A stretch of DNA of 64,000 nucleotides, from positions 1 to 64,000 of the forward strand of contig JAMFSA010000009.1 of NCBI GenBank assembly GCA_026225055.1. The letters run 5' to 3'. Position 1 is the first letter of the stretch. Each line of letters begins with the position of its first letter. The stretch comes from Mucilaginibacter xinganensis. Lineage in GTDB: Bacteria; Bacteroidota; Bacteroidia; Sphingobacteriales; Sphingobacteriaceae. Of the stretch, positions 26,714-35,179 are shown one piece after another. A model generated the notes under the pieces. It ran no database searches, was not told the DNA's origin, and saw nothing but the letters and a program-made list of their open reading frames with translations. The translations under genes and the position numbers were made by a program.

Positions 26714-29700
26714 TTAAAAAATTGCTTTTATACCTAAGTTGTATGACCGTACCAGCGGATAAACGCCATAATCTACACCAGGGGTGATATTTGTGCCTTG
26801 TGATCCGCTGAATGAGTAGTCATAATCAACATCGGGGTTATAGCCTTTGTATTTGGTGATGGTGAACAGATTGTTGGTTGAACCGAATATTTTCAGTCCG
26901 CTCAACCCTAAGTTTTTCAGCACAAACTGAGACTTAATATTGTAACCCAGTGTTGCGTTGGTACATCTTAAATAAGAGCCGCTTTGCAGATAGAAGGTAG
27001 ATAAGCGGGTACTGTTACTCTGGTCGCCGCCACGGGATGCACGGTATACAGTACCTGCGCCCGGATTGGAGGCATTAATGTAACGGTCGGCAACATCTTC
27101 ATACTGGTTACCTGAACCTTCCATATTGTACAGATAGTAATCTTGCCCATCCAATACCTGGTTACCGTAAGAACCATTAAATGATGTACTGAAGTAGAAA
27201 TTCTTATAAGTAGCATTTACAGCAAACCCATAAGTGAATTTAGGATAAGGGTTACCAATAACGCCGGCATCTTTACTATTGATAATACCATCATGGTTCG
27301 TATCAACAAACCAAAGATCGCCCGCTTCCAGCGGCGTGGTTGAGAACGATGATTGTGCAGGGCCTTTTAATTTATAGCCTGAGGGATAAGAATTTCCATT
27401 TGCTTTGTACACTGCCTGGTCAGCAGCTATATTAGCCAGATCCGATTGCTGAACAATGCCACCAACTTTGTAACCGTAGAACATACCAATAGGTTCACCG
27501 GTTTCAGTGATGTTAGTTAGATAAGAACGTTCGGCACCATTAGTCATAATGGTATTGCCATTACCCAATGCCAGTACTTTGTTACGGTTGAAAGAGATAT
27601 TACCGCTGATATCAAGGTTAAAATCTTTACCTACAACCGGTTTTCCATCTAATTGAAGATCAAAACCTTTGTTGCTTACTTTTGAGTTATTTAAGTTAGT
27701 TAAGATACTCTGGCTGCCTGAAACCGCCGATACCGGCTGGTTAAATAACAGGTTATAAGAATCACTCAGGTAATAGTTTCCTATGATAAATAACCGGCCT
27801 TTTAACAAGCCCACATCCACTCCGAAATTATACTGTGAAGTAGTTTCCCAACCCAGTTTCTGGTCTTTTATAGCACCTGGTGTAATAGCGTTGGTTAAAG
27901 CCGTACCATTACCAAAAACCGTGCTTATTGGTGAATTTACTGTTTGCTGCGTGTTATAGTTACCTATATTGTTGTTACCGCTTAAACCCCAGCTGGCACG
28001 CAGTTTAATAGAGGATTGATCGCCAAGCCAATTGTGGTAGAAAGATTCATCAGATAGGTTATACCCTGCAGATACTGATGGGAACACCGCGTAACGGTTA
28101 TCCGGACCAAACCGTGAAGAACCATCCGTACGTATCGAACCTGATAAGAAGTATTTACCATCGTAATTATAATTTATCCTGCTGAAATAAGATACCAGGG
28201 TATAAACCGCATTACCGGTAGGCTGTGTACCTTCGGGGATACTACCACTGGTTGGGGTAATTAAAGTGATGCTGCTCGGTGCCGCGCCGGTTATATTTGG
28301 GATGTTATCATTCTGGAAACCTGTACCCTGAACCTCTAAAACGTTATTGATTGTTTTTTGGGCCGAATAACCTGCAAGCGCGTCGAAATGATGTTTTTTG
28401 ATTTGTTTACTGTAATTCAGTGTAAACTCGCCCAGCTCATCGCGATAATCAATAGTTTGCTGTACAGCTTTCGCGGCAGCTATTGAAGCAGCCGAATAAG
28501 GTGCAAATGAACCGTTACTCAAGCTGGTTGGCAGGTAATAGTTATAGTTTTCGCCATAAGTTTGCATCCCTAAATTCGCCTTGAAATTAAAGCCCGGCAA
28601 AATTTCATAAGTAGCCTGTGTATTATAAGTAGCCCTGTTGCCTACACGGGTTATTTTAATTTCGGTAGCAGTTGCTATTGGGTTCTCGATAGATTGATAA
28701 CCATATAGTGGTGAAAGCGCCGCGACAAGGTTAGTTGCTATACTACCATCGGGGTTATAGGCCGGGAAATTTGGCAGGTAAATTAAGGCACCAAGCGCCG
28801 GACTATGATCCCAGCGACCGTCCTGTGTTTCCTGGTTAGTATTCTGCGTAAAAGCCACGTTAGCCATTATCGTTAATTTTTTGCCGATCTTTCCGTCAAC
28901 GTTAGCACGCAGGTTTATTTTTTGCTGACCGGTACCTAACATAATACCGTTCTGATTTTGATAACCGGTGCTGAAATAATAACGTGTATCGCCTGAATTA
29001 CCGGAGAACGAAAGATTATTATTGGTGGTTAAAGCGTTACGGTACAATTCATTCTGCCAATCGGTATTGGTAGTTTGGTGAATTAATGATTGTGTAGCAA
29101 AATCATAAGTACTTGGCTGGATACTTACCGATGCCGCGTTACCCACGTTAGCTATACGGGTAGCATCATCGTCTGAATACATGGAGTTATTCCAGGTGTT
29201 ACCCTTAGCTATCCATAAATCCCTGTAAGTATTGTTACGGCCGTCAATAGCCAGTTGCGCAAACTGATCAGCATCTAAAAGTTTCACTTTTTTAGCTAAC
29301 TGATCCATACCGATATCCAGGTCGTATTCAAATTTTCCCGGCGAATCCTTTTTAGGCCCGTGTTTGGTTGTGATCAAAACCACACCACCTGCTGCCCTCG
29401 AACCATATATGGCTGCCGATGCAGCATCCTTCAAAACGTCAACAGATTCAACATCCTGCGGATTAATGAACAGGTCATTTCCGGCAGGGTAACCATCAAT
29501 TACATATAAAGGGTCAGAACTGGCGTATAACGAGCCTACTCCTCTAACGGTTATCTTAGTACTTTCATAAGGCGCACCTGATACCTGTGCAACCTGTACA
29601 CCGGCTATTTTACCAACCAAACCCTGGCCCAATGTTGGCGCTGAAGTATTAATTTCAGAAGCTTTTACACTCGATATTGATCCTGTAAAATCACTTTTAC

Positions 29701-30379
29701 GAACGGTTTGGTAACCAACGGCTACTACCTCGTTCAAAATATTGCTGTTAGGTTTTAGCGCGATATTGATCTGCTCACGGGTACCTGTGGCAACTTCCTG
29801 CGAAGTATAACCCACAAATGAGAATACTAAAGTAGCTCCCGCGTCAACCGCTATTGAATAGTTACCACCCGCATCAGTTAAAACACCATTGCTGGTTCCC
29901 TTTTCGCGAACGCTAACGCCGGGAAGTGGAGCATTGGTTTCATCCACTATTTTTCCGGTAACTCTTCTTTTTTGCTTTGACGAAGAGTTTGGCGCTGCTG
30001 CCTTTTTTTCAACCTTAATTAATATATGGTAGTTATCAACCTGACTAATGGTACCGCTGTAATTTTTCAGTACCGCCTGCAAGGTTTGATTAACGGTTTG
30101 GTTATCAACACGGACAGATACCCGCTGGTTAATATCAAGCGCGTTGTCATATCCGATTGAAAAATTGGTCTTCTGTTCTATAAGGCCAAACACCTCTTTA
30201 ATACGGGCGTTGGTAACATTTAATGAAATATGTACCGTGTTGATACTTTGCCCTTCGGCAGCTGTAGCGGTTATGCTGTTGCATACTAAAAAAGTAAATG
30301 CCAGCAAATAACAGCCTATTAATGGCCTGAGCGCATATTTCGCACAGTTGTAAAGCTTTGTTCGATAAAATTTTTGCAT
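26714..30379 (-). CDS. SusC/RagA TonB-dependent receptor with STN domain
   Basis: A 1221-residue receptor. Hydrophobic export segment (about residues 15-42), STN domain (about 50-120, IKEVFGLIEQKTNFSIGYDN), carboxypeptidase-like domain (about 138-222, RRVTGKIVDETNAPLPGVSV), plug with DPLYVIDGYPAGND and SVDVLKDAASAAIYGSRAAG, and a barrel ending RSYNLGIKAIF. FecR and sigma genes lie upstream on the same strand, so this is the third self-inducing receptor module of the window. The substrate is unknown; downstream cargo is a DUF218 protein and an unrecognised secreted protein rather than glycosidases. Confidence 0.94.
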   Translation of the reverse strand: MQKFYRTKLYNCAKYALRPLIGCYLLAFTFLVCNSITATAAEGQSINTVHISLNVTNARIKEVFGLIEQKTNFSIGYDNALDINQRVSVRVDNQTVNQTLQAVLKNYSGTISQVDNYHILIKVEKKAAAPNSSSKQKRRVTGKIVDETNAPLPGVSVREKGTSNGVLTDAGGNYSIAVDAGATLVFSFVGYTSQEVATGTREQINIALKPNSNILNEVVAVGYQTVRKSDFTGSISSVKASEINTSAPTLGQGLVGKIAGVQVAQVSGAPYESTKITVRGVGSLYASSDPLYVIDGYPAGNDLFINPQDVESVDVLKDAASAAIYGSRAAGGVVLITTKHGPKKDSPGKFEYDLDIGMDQLAKKVKLLDADQFAQLAIDGRNNTYRDLWIAKGNTWNNSMYSDDDATRIANVGNAASVSIQPSTYDFATQSLIHQTTNTDWQNELYRNALTTNNNLSFSGNSGDTRYYFSTGYQNQNGIMLGTGQQKINLRANVDGKIGKKLTIMANVAFTQNTNQETQDGRWDHSPALGALIYLPNFPAYNPDGSIATNLVAALSPLYGYQSIENPIATATEIKITRVGNRATYNTQATYEILPGFNFKANLGMQTYGENYNYYLPTSLSNGSFAPYSAASIAAAKAVQQTIDYRDELGEFTLNYSKQIKKHHFDALAGYSAQKTINNVLEVQGTGFQNDNIPNITGAAPSSITLITPTSGSIPEGTQPTGNAVYTLVSYFSRINYNYDGKYFLSGSIRTDGSSRFGPDNRYAVFPSVSAGYNLSDESFYHNWLGDQSSIKLRASWGLSGNNNIGNYNTQQTVNSPISTVFGNGTALTNAITPGAIKDQKLGWETTSQYNFGVDVGLLKGRLFIIGNYYLSDSYNLLFNQPVSAVSGSQSILTNLNNSKVSNKGFDLQLDGKPVVGKDFNLDISGNISFNRNKVLALGNGNTIMTNGAERSYLTNITETGEPIGMFYGYKVGGIVQQSDLANIAADQAVYKANGNSYPSGYKLKGPAQSSFSTTPLEAGDLWFVDTNHDGIINSKDAGVIGNPYPKFTYGFAVNATYKNFYFSTSFNGSYGNQVLDGQDYYLYNMEGSGNQYEDVADRYINASNPGAGTVYRASRGGDQSNSTRLSTFYLQSGSYLRCTNATLGYNIKSQFVLKNLGLSGLKIFGSTNNLFTITKYKGYNPDVDYDYSFSGSQGTNITPGVDYGVYPLVRSYNLGIKAIF

Positions 30380-30488
30380 TTTTGATAAATTTTAATGATG
30401 AAATGATCGTTATAATTACCGGCACTACTGTAGTGCCTGGTCAGGCAGGGGATGCTCGTAACATCTCCTGCTTTAATTCCCTTGATAG

Positions 30489-31454
30489 TTAGTTCATGTT
30501 TTTAGCATTTTTAAGATGGATAACTATATTCTGATGATTAATTTGATAGGTAGCTCCGCTTAATTTGGTAAGCACATCAAGCACGTGGTTTATTGGTTCA
30601 TTATCAAAGCTGATGGTATAGCGCCTGCCTTGCATTTCAGCACCACTTAGCGTTACAGAAACATTATACCAGCGCTCCAGCTGACTGGCAATCTCCGCAA
30701 ATGAGGCATTATCAAAACGAAGCTGGTTATTGTGCCAAGCGGCAATATTTGCCGATGATATTTTACCGAGCGTGTGGGTATCATCCGCTTTATTATAAAT
30801 GAGCTGCTGGTTCTGTACTATTGCACCGGCTAAAACAGTAGATCTTCCGGCGGCAGTCTTTTTTTCAACTGCCACACTTCCGGTTTCAACTGCAACACTG
30901 ATCTGCTTGTCTTCGGGATAAGCCTTTACATCAAACGAGGTTCCTATATCGGCTATCTGTAATTTGCCGGCGCGCAGGGTGAATGGTTTATTGGGATTAT
31001 GCTTTATGATAAAGAATGCCTCACCTGTAAAAGCTATTTCCCTTTTTTTGTTGTTAAAATCAGAAGGTATACTAATGCTCGAACCGGAGTTTAAATAGAT
31101 GGTGCTGCTATCGGGTAATGTTATTTCTCTTTTTACACCATTAGGCACCTTTATAACCTGGTAAGTGATCAGCGGCTGGCTTGCCGAATTGATATGACGA
31201 ATGGCCAGCGTTGCACCCAAAGCAAGCAATACCGCAGCAGCGGCTTTTAACCATACAAATGATCTGCGGGGATACAGCATAGCTTGTATCTTCCTGTCCA
31301 TAGGACTAAAAAGTATAGATCGTTGGTCTTCATTCAAGGGTTGCTGTTGGCTATCGTCAAATTCCGCAAACCAGTCCTGTACTATTTTCTGTTCCGCCGG
31401 GCTGCCTTTTCCTGATTGATATTGTTGAAAGAGTTGCTTAATCTTGCTATACAT
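30489..31454 (-). CDS. FecR-family anti-sigma factor
   Basis: A 321-residue membrane sigma regulator. Cytoplasmic N-terminus (LFQQYQSGKGSPAEQKIVQD), one helix at about residues 66-85 (FVWLKAAAAVLLALGATLAI), FecR domain (ITLPDSSTIYLNSGSSISIP, then IAFTGEAFFIIKHNPNKPF and IADIGTSFDVKAYPED) and a DUF4974-like C-terminal domain (NNQLRFDNASFAEIASQLER). It lies between the ECF sigma gene and the STN-type SusC, as in the other two modules. Confidence 0.92.
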   Translation of the reverse strand: MYSKIKQLFQQYQSGKGSPAEQKIVQDWFAEFDDSQQQPLNEDQRSILFSPMDRKIQAMLYPRRSFVWLKAAAAVLLALGATLAIRHINSASQPLITYQVIKVPNGVKREITLPDSSTIYLNSGSSISIPSDFNNKKREIAFTGEAFFIIKHNPNKPFTLRAGKLQIADIGTSFDVKAYPEDKQISVAVETGSVAVEKKTAAGRSTVLAGAIVQNQQLIYNKADDTHTLGKISSANIAAWHNNQLRFDNASFAEIASQLERWYNVSVTLSGAEMQGRRYTISFDNEPINHVLDVLTKLSGATYQINHQNIVIHLKNAKNMN

Positions 31455-31529
31455 TTATTGCGCTTTGTATATAGCTCGAACGAAAAGCGATTTTGTCCTT
31501 TAAGAAAAGGTTAAGTGTTTGTTACCAAT

Positions 31530-32141
31530 TTATGACCGCAACCAATAACTGGCCAAAAGGGATAGCGAGAGAATTAAAAGGAAAGTTTCCGGATTACTCC
31601 GTTGCAGGTAGAACCGCAGGCGCTTTAAAGCTTCTGAAACATTGTTTCTGACTGTTTTTTCTGAGATCTGCAAGATGTCGGCAATCTCGTTATTGGTTTT
31701 GCCTTCGCTTTTGCTCAAAGTATAACAATTGCGCATAGTTTCAGGTAACATCCCAACAGCATTATCAATAGAGGCGGTAAGTTCACGGGCAAACAAATGC
31801 TGTTCAGATGAATGTTCTATTTGATCGATCCTCTCCAATAAATAAGTTTCGCCTTTAAGGCGGATATTCTTTTTGCGGTAGGCCGATACAACCTGGTTAC
31901 GGCTATACACATACAGGTAGGTTTTAAAATCCTTTATGCCTGCCAGTTGTTTCCTGTTTTCCCACAGGCTGATGAAAATATCCTGGGTTATATCCAGCGC
32001 GTCATCCTCATCATCGATCCGGGCGTTGACAATGCCGAATACAAATGCTTTAAAATTATCATAGATCGTTTGAAAAGCCACGGTATCGTTAGTGCTGCAT
32101 TTAGTTAACAATACGTGCTCCGGCAGATCCTGATAAACCAT
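31530..32141 (-). CDS. ECF RNA polymerase sigma factor
   Basis: A 203-residue ECF sigma factor with region 2 (FQTIYDNFKAFVFGIVNARI, then ALDITQDIFISLWENRKQL) and region 4 (SKSEGKTNNEIADILQISEK). The C-terminus ends in a hydrophobic stretch (FLLILSLSLLASYWL), as does the sigma protein at 16052, possibly a membrane-tethering tail seen in some Bacteroidota ECF factors. The paired FecR gene starts 75 bases downstream. Confidence 0.9.
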   Translation of the reverse strand: MVYQDLPEHVLLTKCSTNDTVAFQTIYDNFKAFVFGIVNARIDDEDDALDITQDIFISLWENRKQLAGIKDFKTYLYVYSRNQVVSAYRKKNIRLKGETYLLERIDQIEHSSEQHLFARELTASIDNAVGMLPETMRNCYTLSKSEGKTNNEIADILQISEKTVRNNVSEALKRLRFYLQRSNPETFLLILSLSLLASYWLRS

Positions 32142-32167
32142 AGTTTTGCTTCAATCAAAATTTTACG

Positions 32168-32175
32168 CAAACCTA
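32168..32175 (-). promoter_or_regulatory. Candidate -7 element for the sigma-FecR operon
   Basis: TAGGTTTG on the minus strand fits TAnnTTTG exactly and ends 27 bases before the sigma ATG. I see no good TTTG partner at the right spacing. A perfect 12-bp palindrome, GTTAACGTTAAC (32202-32213), lies just upstream and could be an operator. Confidence 0.35.
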
Positions 32176-32412
32176 ATTATATCTTGTTGCTGGTATTTTA
32201 AGTTAACGTTAACAAACCGCAATACTTTATAAAATATGCAAATCAGCGCCACTGATAATATATTTTTCAAAAGCAATAAGCCAAATCATATCCAAAATCA
32301 TATTTTATGGCGAATATCATTTCTGTATCATTCTTTATTTTTAACTATCAAATATTGTAAACATATCCCTAGTATTACCGTTGATTATTATCATAAAACA
32401 AACCTAAAAAAA

Positions 32413-32766
32413 ATGAATACCATACCAGAAATCGCCAATCGCTTAGCTTCGTTATGTAACGAGCGTAAATTTGTTGAAGCTTATACCGAATTATATGCCG
32501 ATGATGCAGTAAGCATAGATCCAAACTTAAAAAATGAACCGCTTACCGGCCTTCATAACCTGATTGAGCATGAAAACAAATTTTTAGCCAATGTTGAGAT
32601 CCATGACATTAATGTATCCGAAGCAATTTTTGCCGGGAACTACTTCAGTGTAATTTTCTCCATGCATTTCACTGTTAAAGGGCAGGGGACTAAGATGGTT
32701 GAAGAGATTTGCGTTTATAAGGTTGAAAACGGTAAAATTGTTAGTCAGCAGTTTTTTATAGGCTAA
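32413..32766 (+). CDS. SnoaL-like / NTF2-fold protein
   Basis: A 117-residue protein from the ATG at 32413. An in-frame start at 32236 would add 59 residues without domain character, and the inner ATG follows an A-rich leader typical of Bacteroidota. The sequence (CNERKFVEAYTELYADDAVS, then GLHNLIEHENKFLANVEIHD, EEICVYKVENGKIVSQQFF) fits the NTF2/SnoaL cone fold, a scaffold used by small isomerases, hydrolases and ligand-binding proteins. No catalytic residue can be assigned. It stands alone, divergent from the sigma operon. Confidence 0.8.
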   Translation: MNTIPEIANRLASLCNERKFVEAYTELYADDAVSIDPNLKNEPLTGLHNLIEHENKFLANVEIHDINVSEAIFAGNYFSVIFSMHFTVKGQGTKMVEEICVYKVENGKIVSQQFFIG

Positions 32767-32826
32767 TTAGCTGAAAAACATAACGTACATTCCTACTGCC
32801 TTTAAACTATTATCTCTCGAATAAAA

Positions 32827-33031
32827 AAGAGGCTATCTCAAAAGTCGATTTTATTAAAAGATGGCCAAATAATATCTACCCCAGTGTTCTTTGTGTTCCT
32901 GTCTTCGTGCTCTTTGTGGTTAATTTTACCACGAAGGACACAAAGATTTCACAAAGAAACACGGAGCTTTTATAGCGCAAAATATAATCCGGTATTATCC
33001 TTTTTGATTTTTGCTTTCGAGACAGCCTCTT
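32827..33031. repeat. 205-base element with 18-bp terminal inverted repeats
   Basis: Arms 32827-32844 (AAGAGGCTATCTCAAAAG) and 33014-33031 pair with two mismatches. The interior has degenerate copies of a CTTTGTG/CACAAAG motif in both orientations (about 32888-32980), forming further hairpins. No protein is encoded. The structure resembles a small non-autonomous mobile element or dispersed repeat between the convergent SnoaL and GNAT genes, and could end transcription from both sides. Confidence 0.6.
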
Positions 33032-33056
33032 CATGAACCCTCTATATTTTAGATAA

Positions 33057-33578
33057 CTAAGCCTTCTCCTTAACAAGGTAAACCGGCTGCAGCAACAATT
33101 CCTGCGGAGTGGTGATATCAGCATTCCTTTTGAACCCGTAGCTCTCAAAAAAATCCAGGTACGTGTTATTTTCATATTCACTTATCCATACCACTTGCTG
33201 CATATTGGTTATGGAAATGCATTTATCAAAAAGTGACTTATTTATCTGTAGATCATCAAATTTAGCCAAAACGCCAAAATCAGCTATCCTGACTAATGTT
33301 TTGTTGCCAAAATATTCGGGGCGGGTTCCTTTAGAAGTTACCCGGGCATAGCCTGCGGGTTCGTCATCTGCATAAACAACCAGGTATTGGTTCGACATGC
33401 TATTCAACTCCCCTATTAATACTTCCTTATTAAAGTGTTCGTTGATATAATTTTCCAACTCCTGTTCGGGAACTTTTCCATGAAACTTTTCCCGTGCAAT
33501 TGCCGCTGTTAAAAAGTGCAATGCGTTGATACCTTCTTCGGTACCTATAGTGAATTTTGTTATGATTGTAGTTGCCAT
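33057..33578 (-). CDS. GNAT-family N-acetyltransferase
   Basis: A 173-residue single-domain GNAT protein. The core strand and acetyl-CoA region are seen at about residues 60-125: QYLVVYADDEPAGYARVTSK, then VRIADFGVLAKFDDLQINKS, where the glycine-rich pyrophosphate loop is poorly conserved. The end fits the fold: VVWISEYENNTYLDFFESYG, with the typical 'FYe.~GF' ending. The substrate is unknown. The gene stands alone. Confidence 0.82.
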   Translation of the reverse strand: MATTIITKFTIGTEEGINALHFLTAAIAREKFHGKVPEQELENYINEHFNKEVLIGELNSMSNQYLVVYADDEPAGYARVTSKGTRPEYFGNKTLVRIADFGVLAKFDDLQINKSLFDKCISITNMQQVVWISEYENNTYLDFFESYGFKRNADITTPQELLLQPVYLVKEKA

Positions 33579-33956
33579 GTTTCCGTTAATTTTATATCTA
33601 TTAATACAAAGTTAGGCATGTGCTTGTCCTATAAACTACCTAACTCGCCAAAGATTTGATGATTCCAGCCAACGCCCTTTTCTTACTTTAAGATGATGTT
33701 ATAAGCCATCCTTTTTACCCACGCCAGCGATAGAAATATGGCAAAGGACATTTAACTGTAACTTGTGGATTTTTGCATAGTTCCACTATTAATACACGAA
33801 CTTACTAATAAAAGAGATAAAGCATATGGCATTTTTTACTGAAACTGTGGCACTTTTACTTCATTTATCATGTCTGCTATCAAATAAACTTTGACTGCTT
33901 TGGTAACAACTTTATGCAAGCACTACGTTAACTTTGTGCCTATCTCAATCAACCCA
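33579..33956. other. Divergent intergenic region (378 bases)
   Basis: It separates the GNAT and mug genes. It contains CAAAGTTA at 33607-33614, which reads TAACTTTG on the minus strand and ends 28 bases before the GNAT ATG, and TAACTTTG at 33929-33936 for mug. Nothing else stands out. Confidence 0.5.
33929..33936 (+). promoter_or_regulatory. Candidate -7 element for mug
   Basis: TAACTTTG matches TAnnTTTG exactly and ends 20 bases before the ATG at 33957. It lies inside the longer frame opened by the TTG at 33891, which argues for the ATG as the real start. Confidence 0.4.
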
Positions 33957-34472
33957 ATGCCGGTACTATTAGCTGATCTTATTGCCGAAAACCTGACGGT
34001 TATTTTTTCCGGGATCAACCCCGGATTGAAGTCTGCATGGGATGGCCATCATTTTTCAGGCAGAAGTAATCGTTTTTGGAGAGTCCTGCATCAGGCTGGT
34101 TTTACCCCACATGAAATTATCCCTGTAAATGATGCAACCATACTTAATTATGGCTACGGTTTAACAACAGCTGTTGAAAGAGCCACCGTAAGGGCCGACG
34201 AATTAACCAAAGACGAATTCCACAATTCCATCGAAGCTTTCAGAATCAAGATGGAACGTTTTCATCCAAAATACATCGCCTTTCTGGGTAAACCTGCCTA
34301 CATGGCCTTTTCAGGTAAAAAGCAGATTTCGTGGGGTGCACAACCCGAAGACTTCTGTGGGGCCAAGGTTTGGGTATTACCTAACCCAAGCGGCTTAAAC
34401 CGGGGCTTTACGCTTAATGACCTTATTACCCATTACAGAGAACTATATGTGACTATATCAGAAAATGCTTAA
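33957..34472 (+). CDS. mug: Mug-type G:T/U mismatch-specific DNA glycosylase
   Basis: A 171-residue member of the Mug/TDG branch of uracil-DNA glycosylases, removing uracil or thymine opposite guanine. The first signature motif is GINPGLKSA with the Asn used by Mug; FSGRSNRFWRVLHQAGFTP follows, and the second motif is LPNPSGLNRGFTL. The chosen ATG at 33957 gives the length of E. coli Mug (168 residues); a TTG 66 bases upstream would add an unconserved tail. The remnant genes just downstream are unrelated. Confidence 0.9.
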   Translation: MPVLLADLIAENLTVIFSGINPGLKSAWDGHHFSGRSNRFWRVLHQAGFTPHEIIPVNDATILNYGYGLTTAVERATVRADELTKDEFHNSIEAFRIKMERFHPKYIAFLGKPAYMAFSGKKQISWGAQPEDFCGAKVWVLPNPSGLNRGFTLNDLITHYRELYVTISENA

Positions 34473-34498
34473 ACTAAACTCATTGCTCCTGCCAAGTG

Positions 34499-34693
34499 CT
34501 ACGAAGGACGGGTTTTGGTAACCTGATAAAACGTGTTACTGAACGAGGACAAACTTTGGTAGCCGCATAAAAAAGCCCCATCAGCCAAAGGGTGTTCGTT
34601 CCCAACAATAAGCTGGAACGCCTTTGCCATCCGCAGCAGGGTTGCAGTTATCATTATTTGATAACTATATGGCTCAAATCGTTTTCTGAACAT
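34499..34693 (-). pseudogene. Remnant of an AraC-family regulator (C-terminal HTH)
   Basis: The frame encodes the end of an AraC-type DNA-binding domain: FRKRFEPYSYQ, LLRMAKAFQLIV and LADGAFLCGYQSLSSFSNTF ending in QVTKTRPS. About two thirds of an AraC protein, including the effector domain and first helix-turn-helix, is missing. Its start abuts the stop of another broken gene, so a deletion probably joined the two. Confidence 0.7.
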
Positions 34694-34694
34694 A

Positions 34695-35044
34695 TTAAAT
34701 CACTATACCATTTAGCTGAGAATCCTCGGGCAGCAGTTCAAAATAGCGGCATATGTCACTTTCAGGTTCAAAGGGTTCATTCTTAAGCTTCTCAAATTGC
34801 TTATTTACCAGCTCGTTAATCAGGTTCAGGTAGGCTGTTATCCGTTTTGCCCGGTAATCGCCTTCCGACTTGGTTATCGGTATAAAGTCTTCATTTTTTT
34901 CAGCGAATGATAGGCTCTCATCCGCTCTACCAGCTCATCATCTACAATTGAAATTACAGAAGATATACCATAACGGGCCACCTTTAACGGCGTATCAATT
35001 GAATAGCCCAAACCTAAAACCGGAATATGAAATGTATGCGACAT
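34695..35044 (-). pseudogene. Broken gene, frameshifted and truncated, family not identified
   Basis: From the ATG at 35044 the frame reads MSHTFHIPVLGLGYSIDTP and continues well into SSVISIVDDELVERMRAYH. It is then lost at a run of seven T's on the plus strand (34894-34900). Adding one base restores a frame reading NEDFIPITKSEGDYRAKRIT and ITAYLNLINELVNKQFEKLK, down to a TAA at 34695. This matches my memory of the N-terminus of a roughly 600-residue Bacteroidota protein of unknown function, so the 3' part is probably lost as well. Confidence 0.6.
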
Positions 35045-35090
35045 GTGTTGATATAAAATATGGTCAAAGCTAATTTGACGGGCTTACATA

Positions 35091-35112
35091 AAAACTGACG
35101 GAGGTCACTTTT
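35091..35112. promoter_or_regulatory. CRP/FNR-type dyad upstream of ccoI
   Basis: AAAACTGA-CGGAGG-TCACTTTT: one mismatch from the dyad AAAAGTGA-N6-TCACTTTT found at three other places in this window. Its centre is 78.5 bp upstream of the ccoI ATG. It is the likely target of the receiver-CRP fusion regulator encoded at 47546. A second dyad, GTCAAA-N5-TTTGAC, lies at 35063-35079. Confidence 0.65.
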
Positions 35113-35179
35113 TTATCCGCGACTCATCATTCTTTACATGCGCATAACACGAGAGTTTTGGATATTAAAATATCCAGGG

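Noticed and set aside
32876..33181. 101-residue minus-strand frame
   Set aside because: It is formed by the repeat element and the 3' end of the GNAT gene read in another frame.
35063..35079. GTCAAA-N5-TTTGAC as a second FNR box for ccoI
   Set aside because: The spacer and half-site differ from both the FNR consensus and the four dyads in this window, and it lies in the remnant-gene region. I kept it only as a note.
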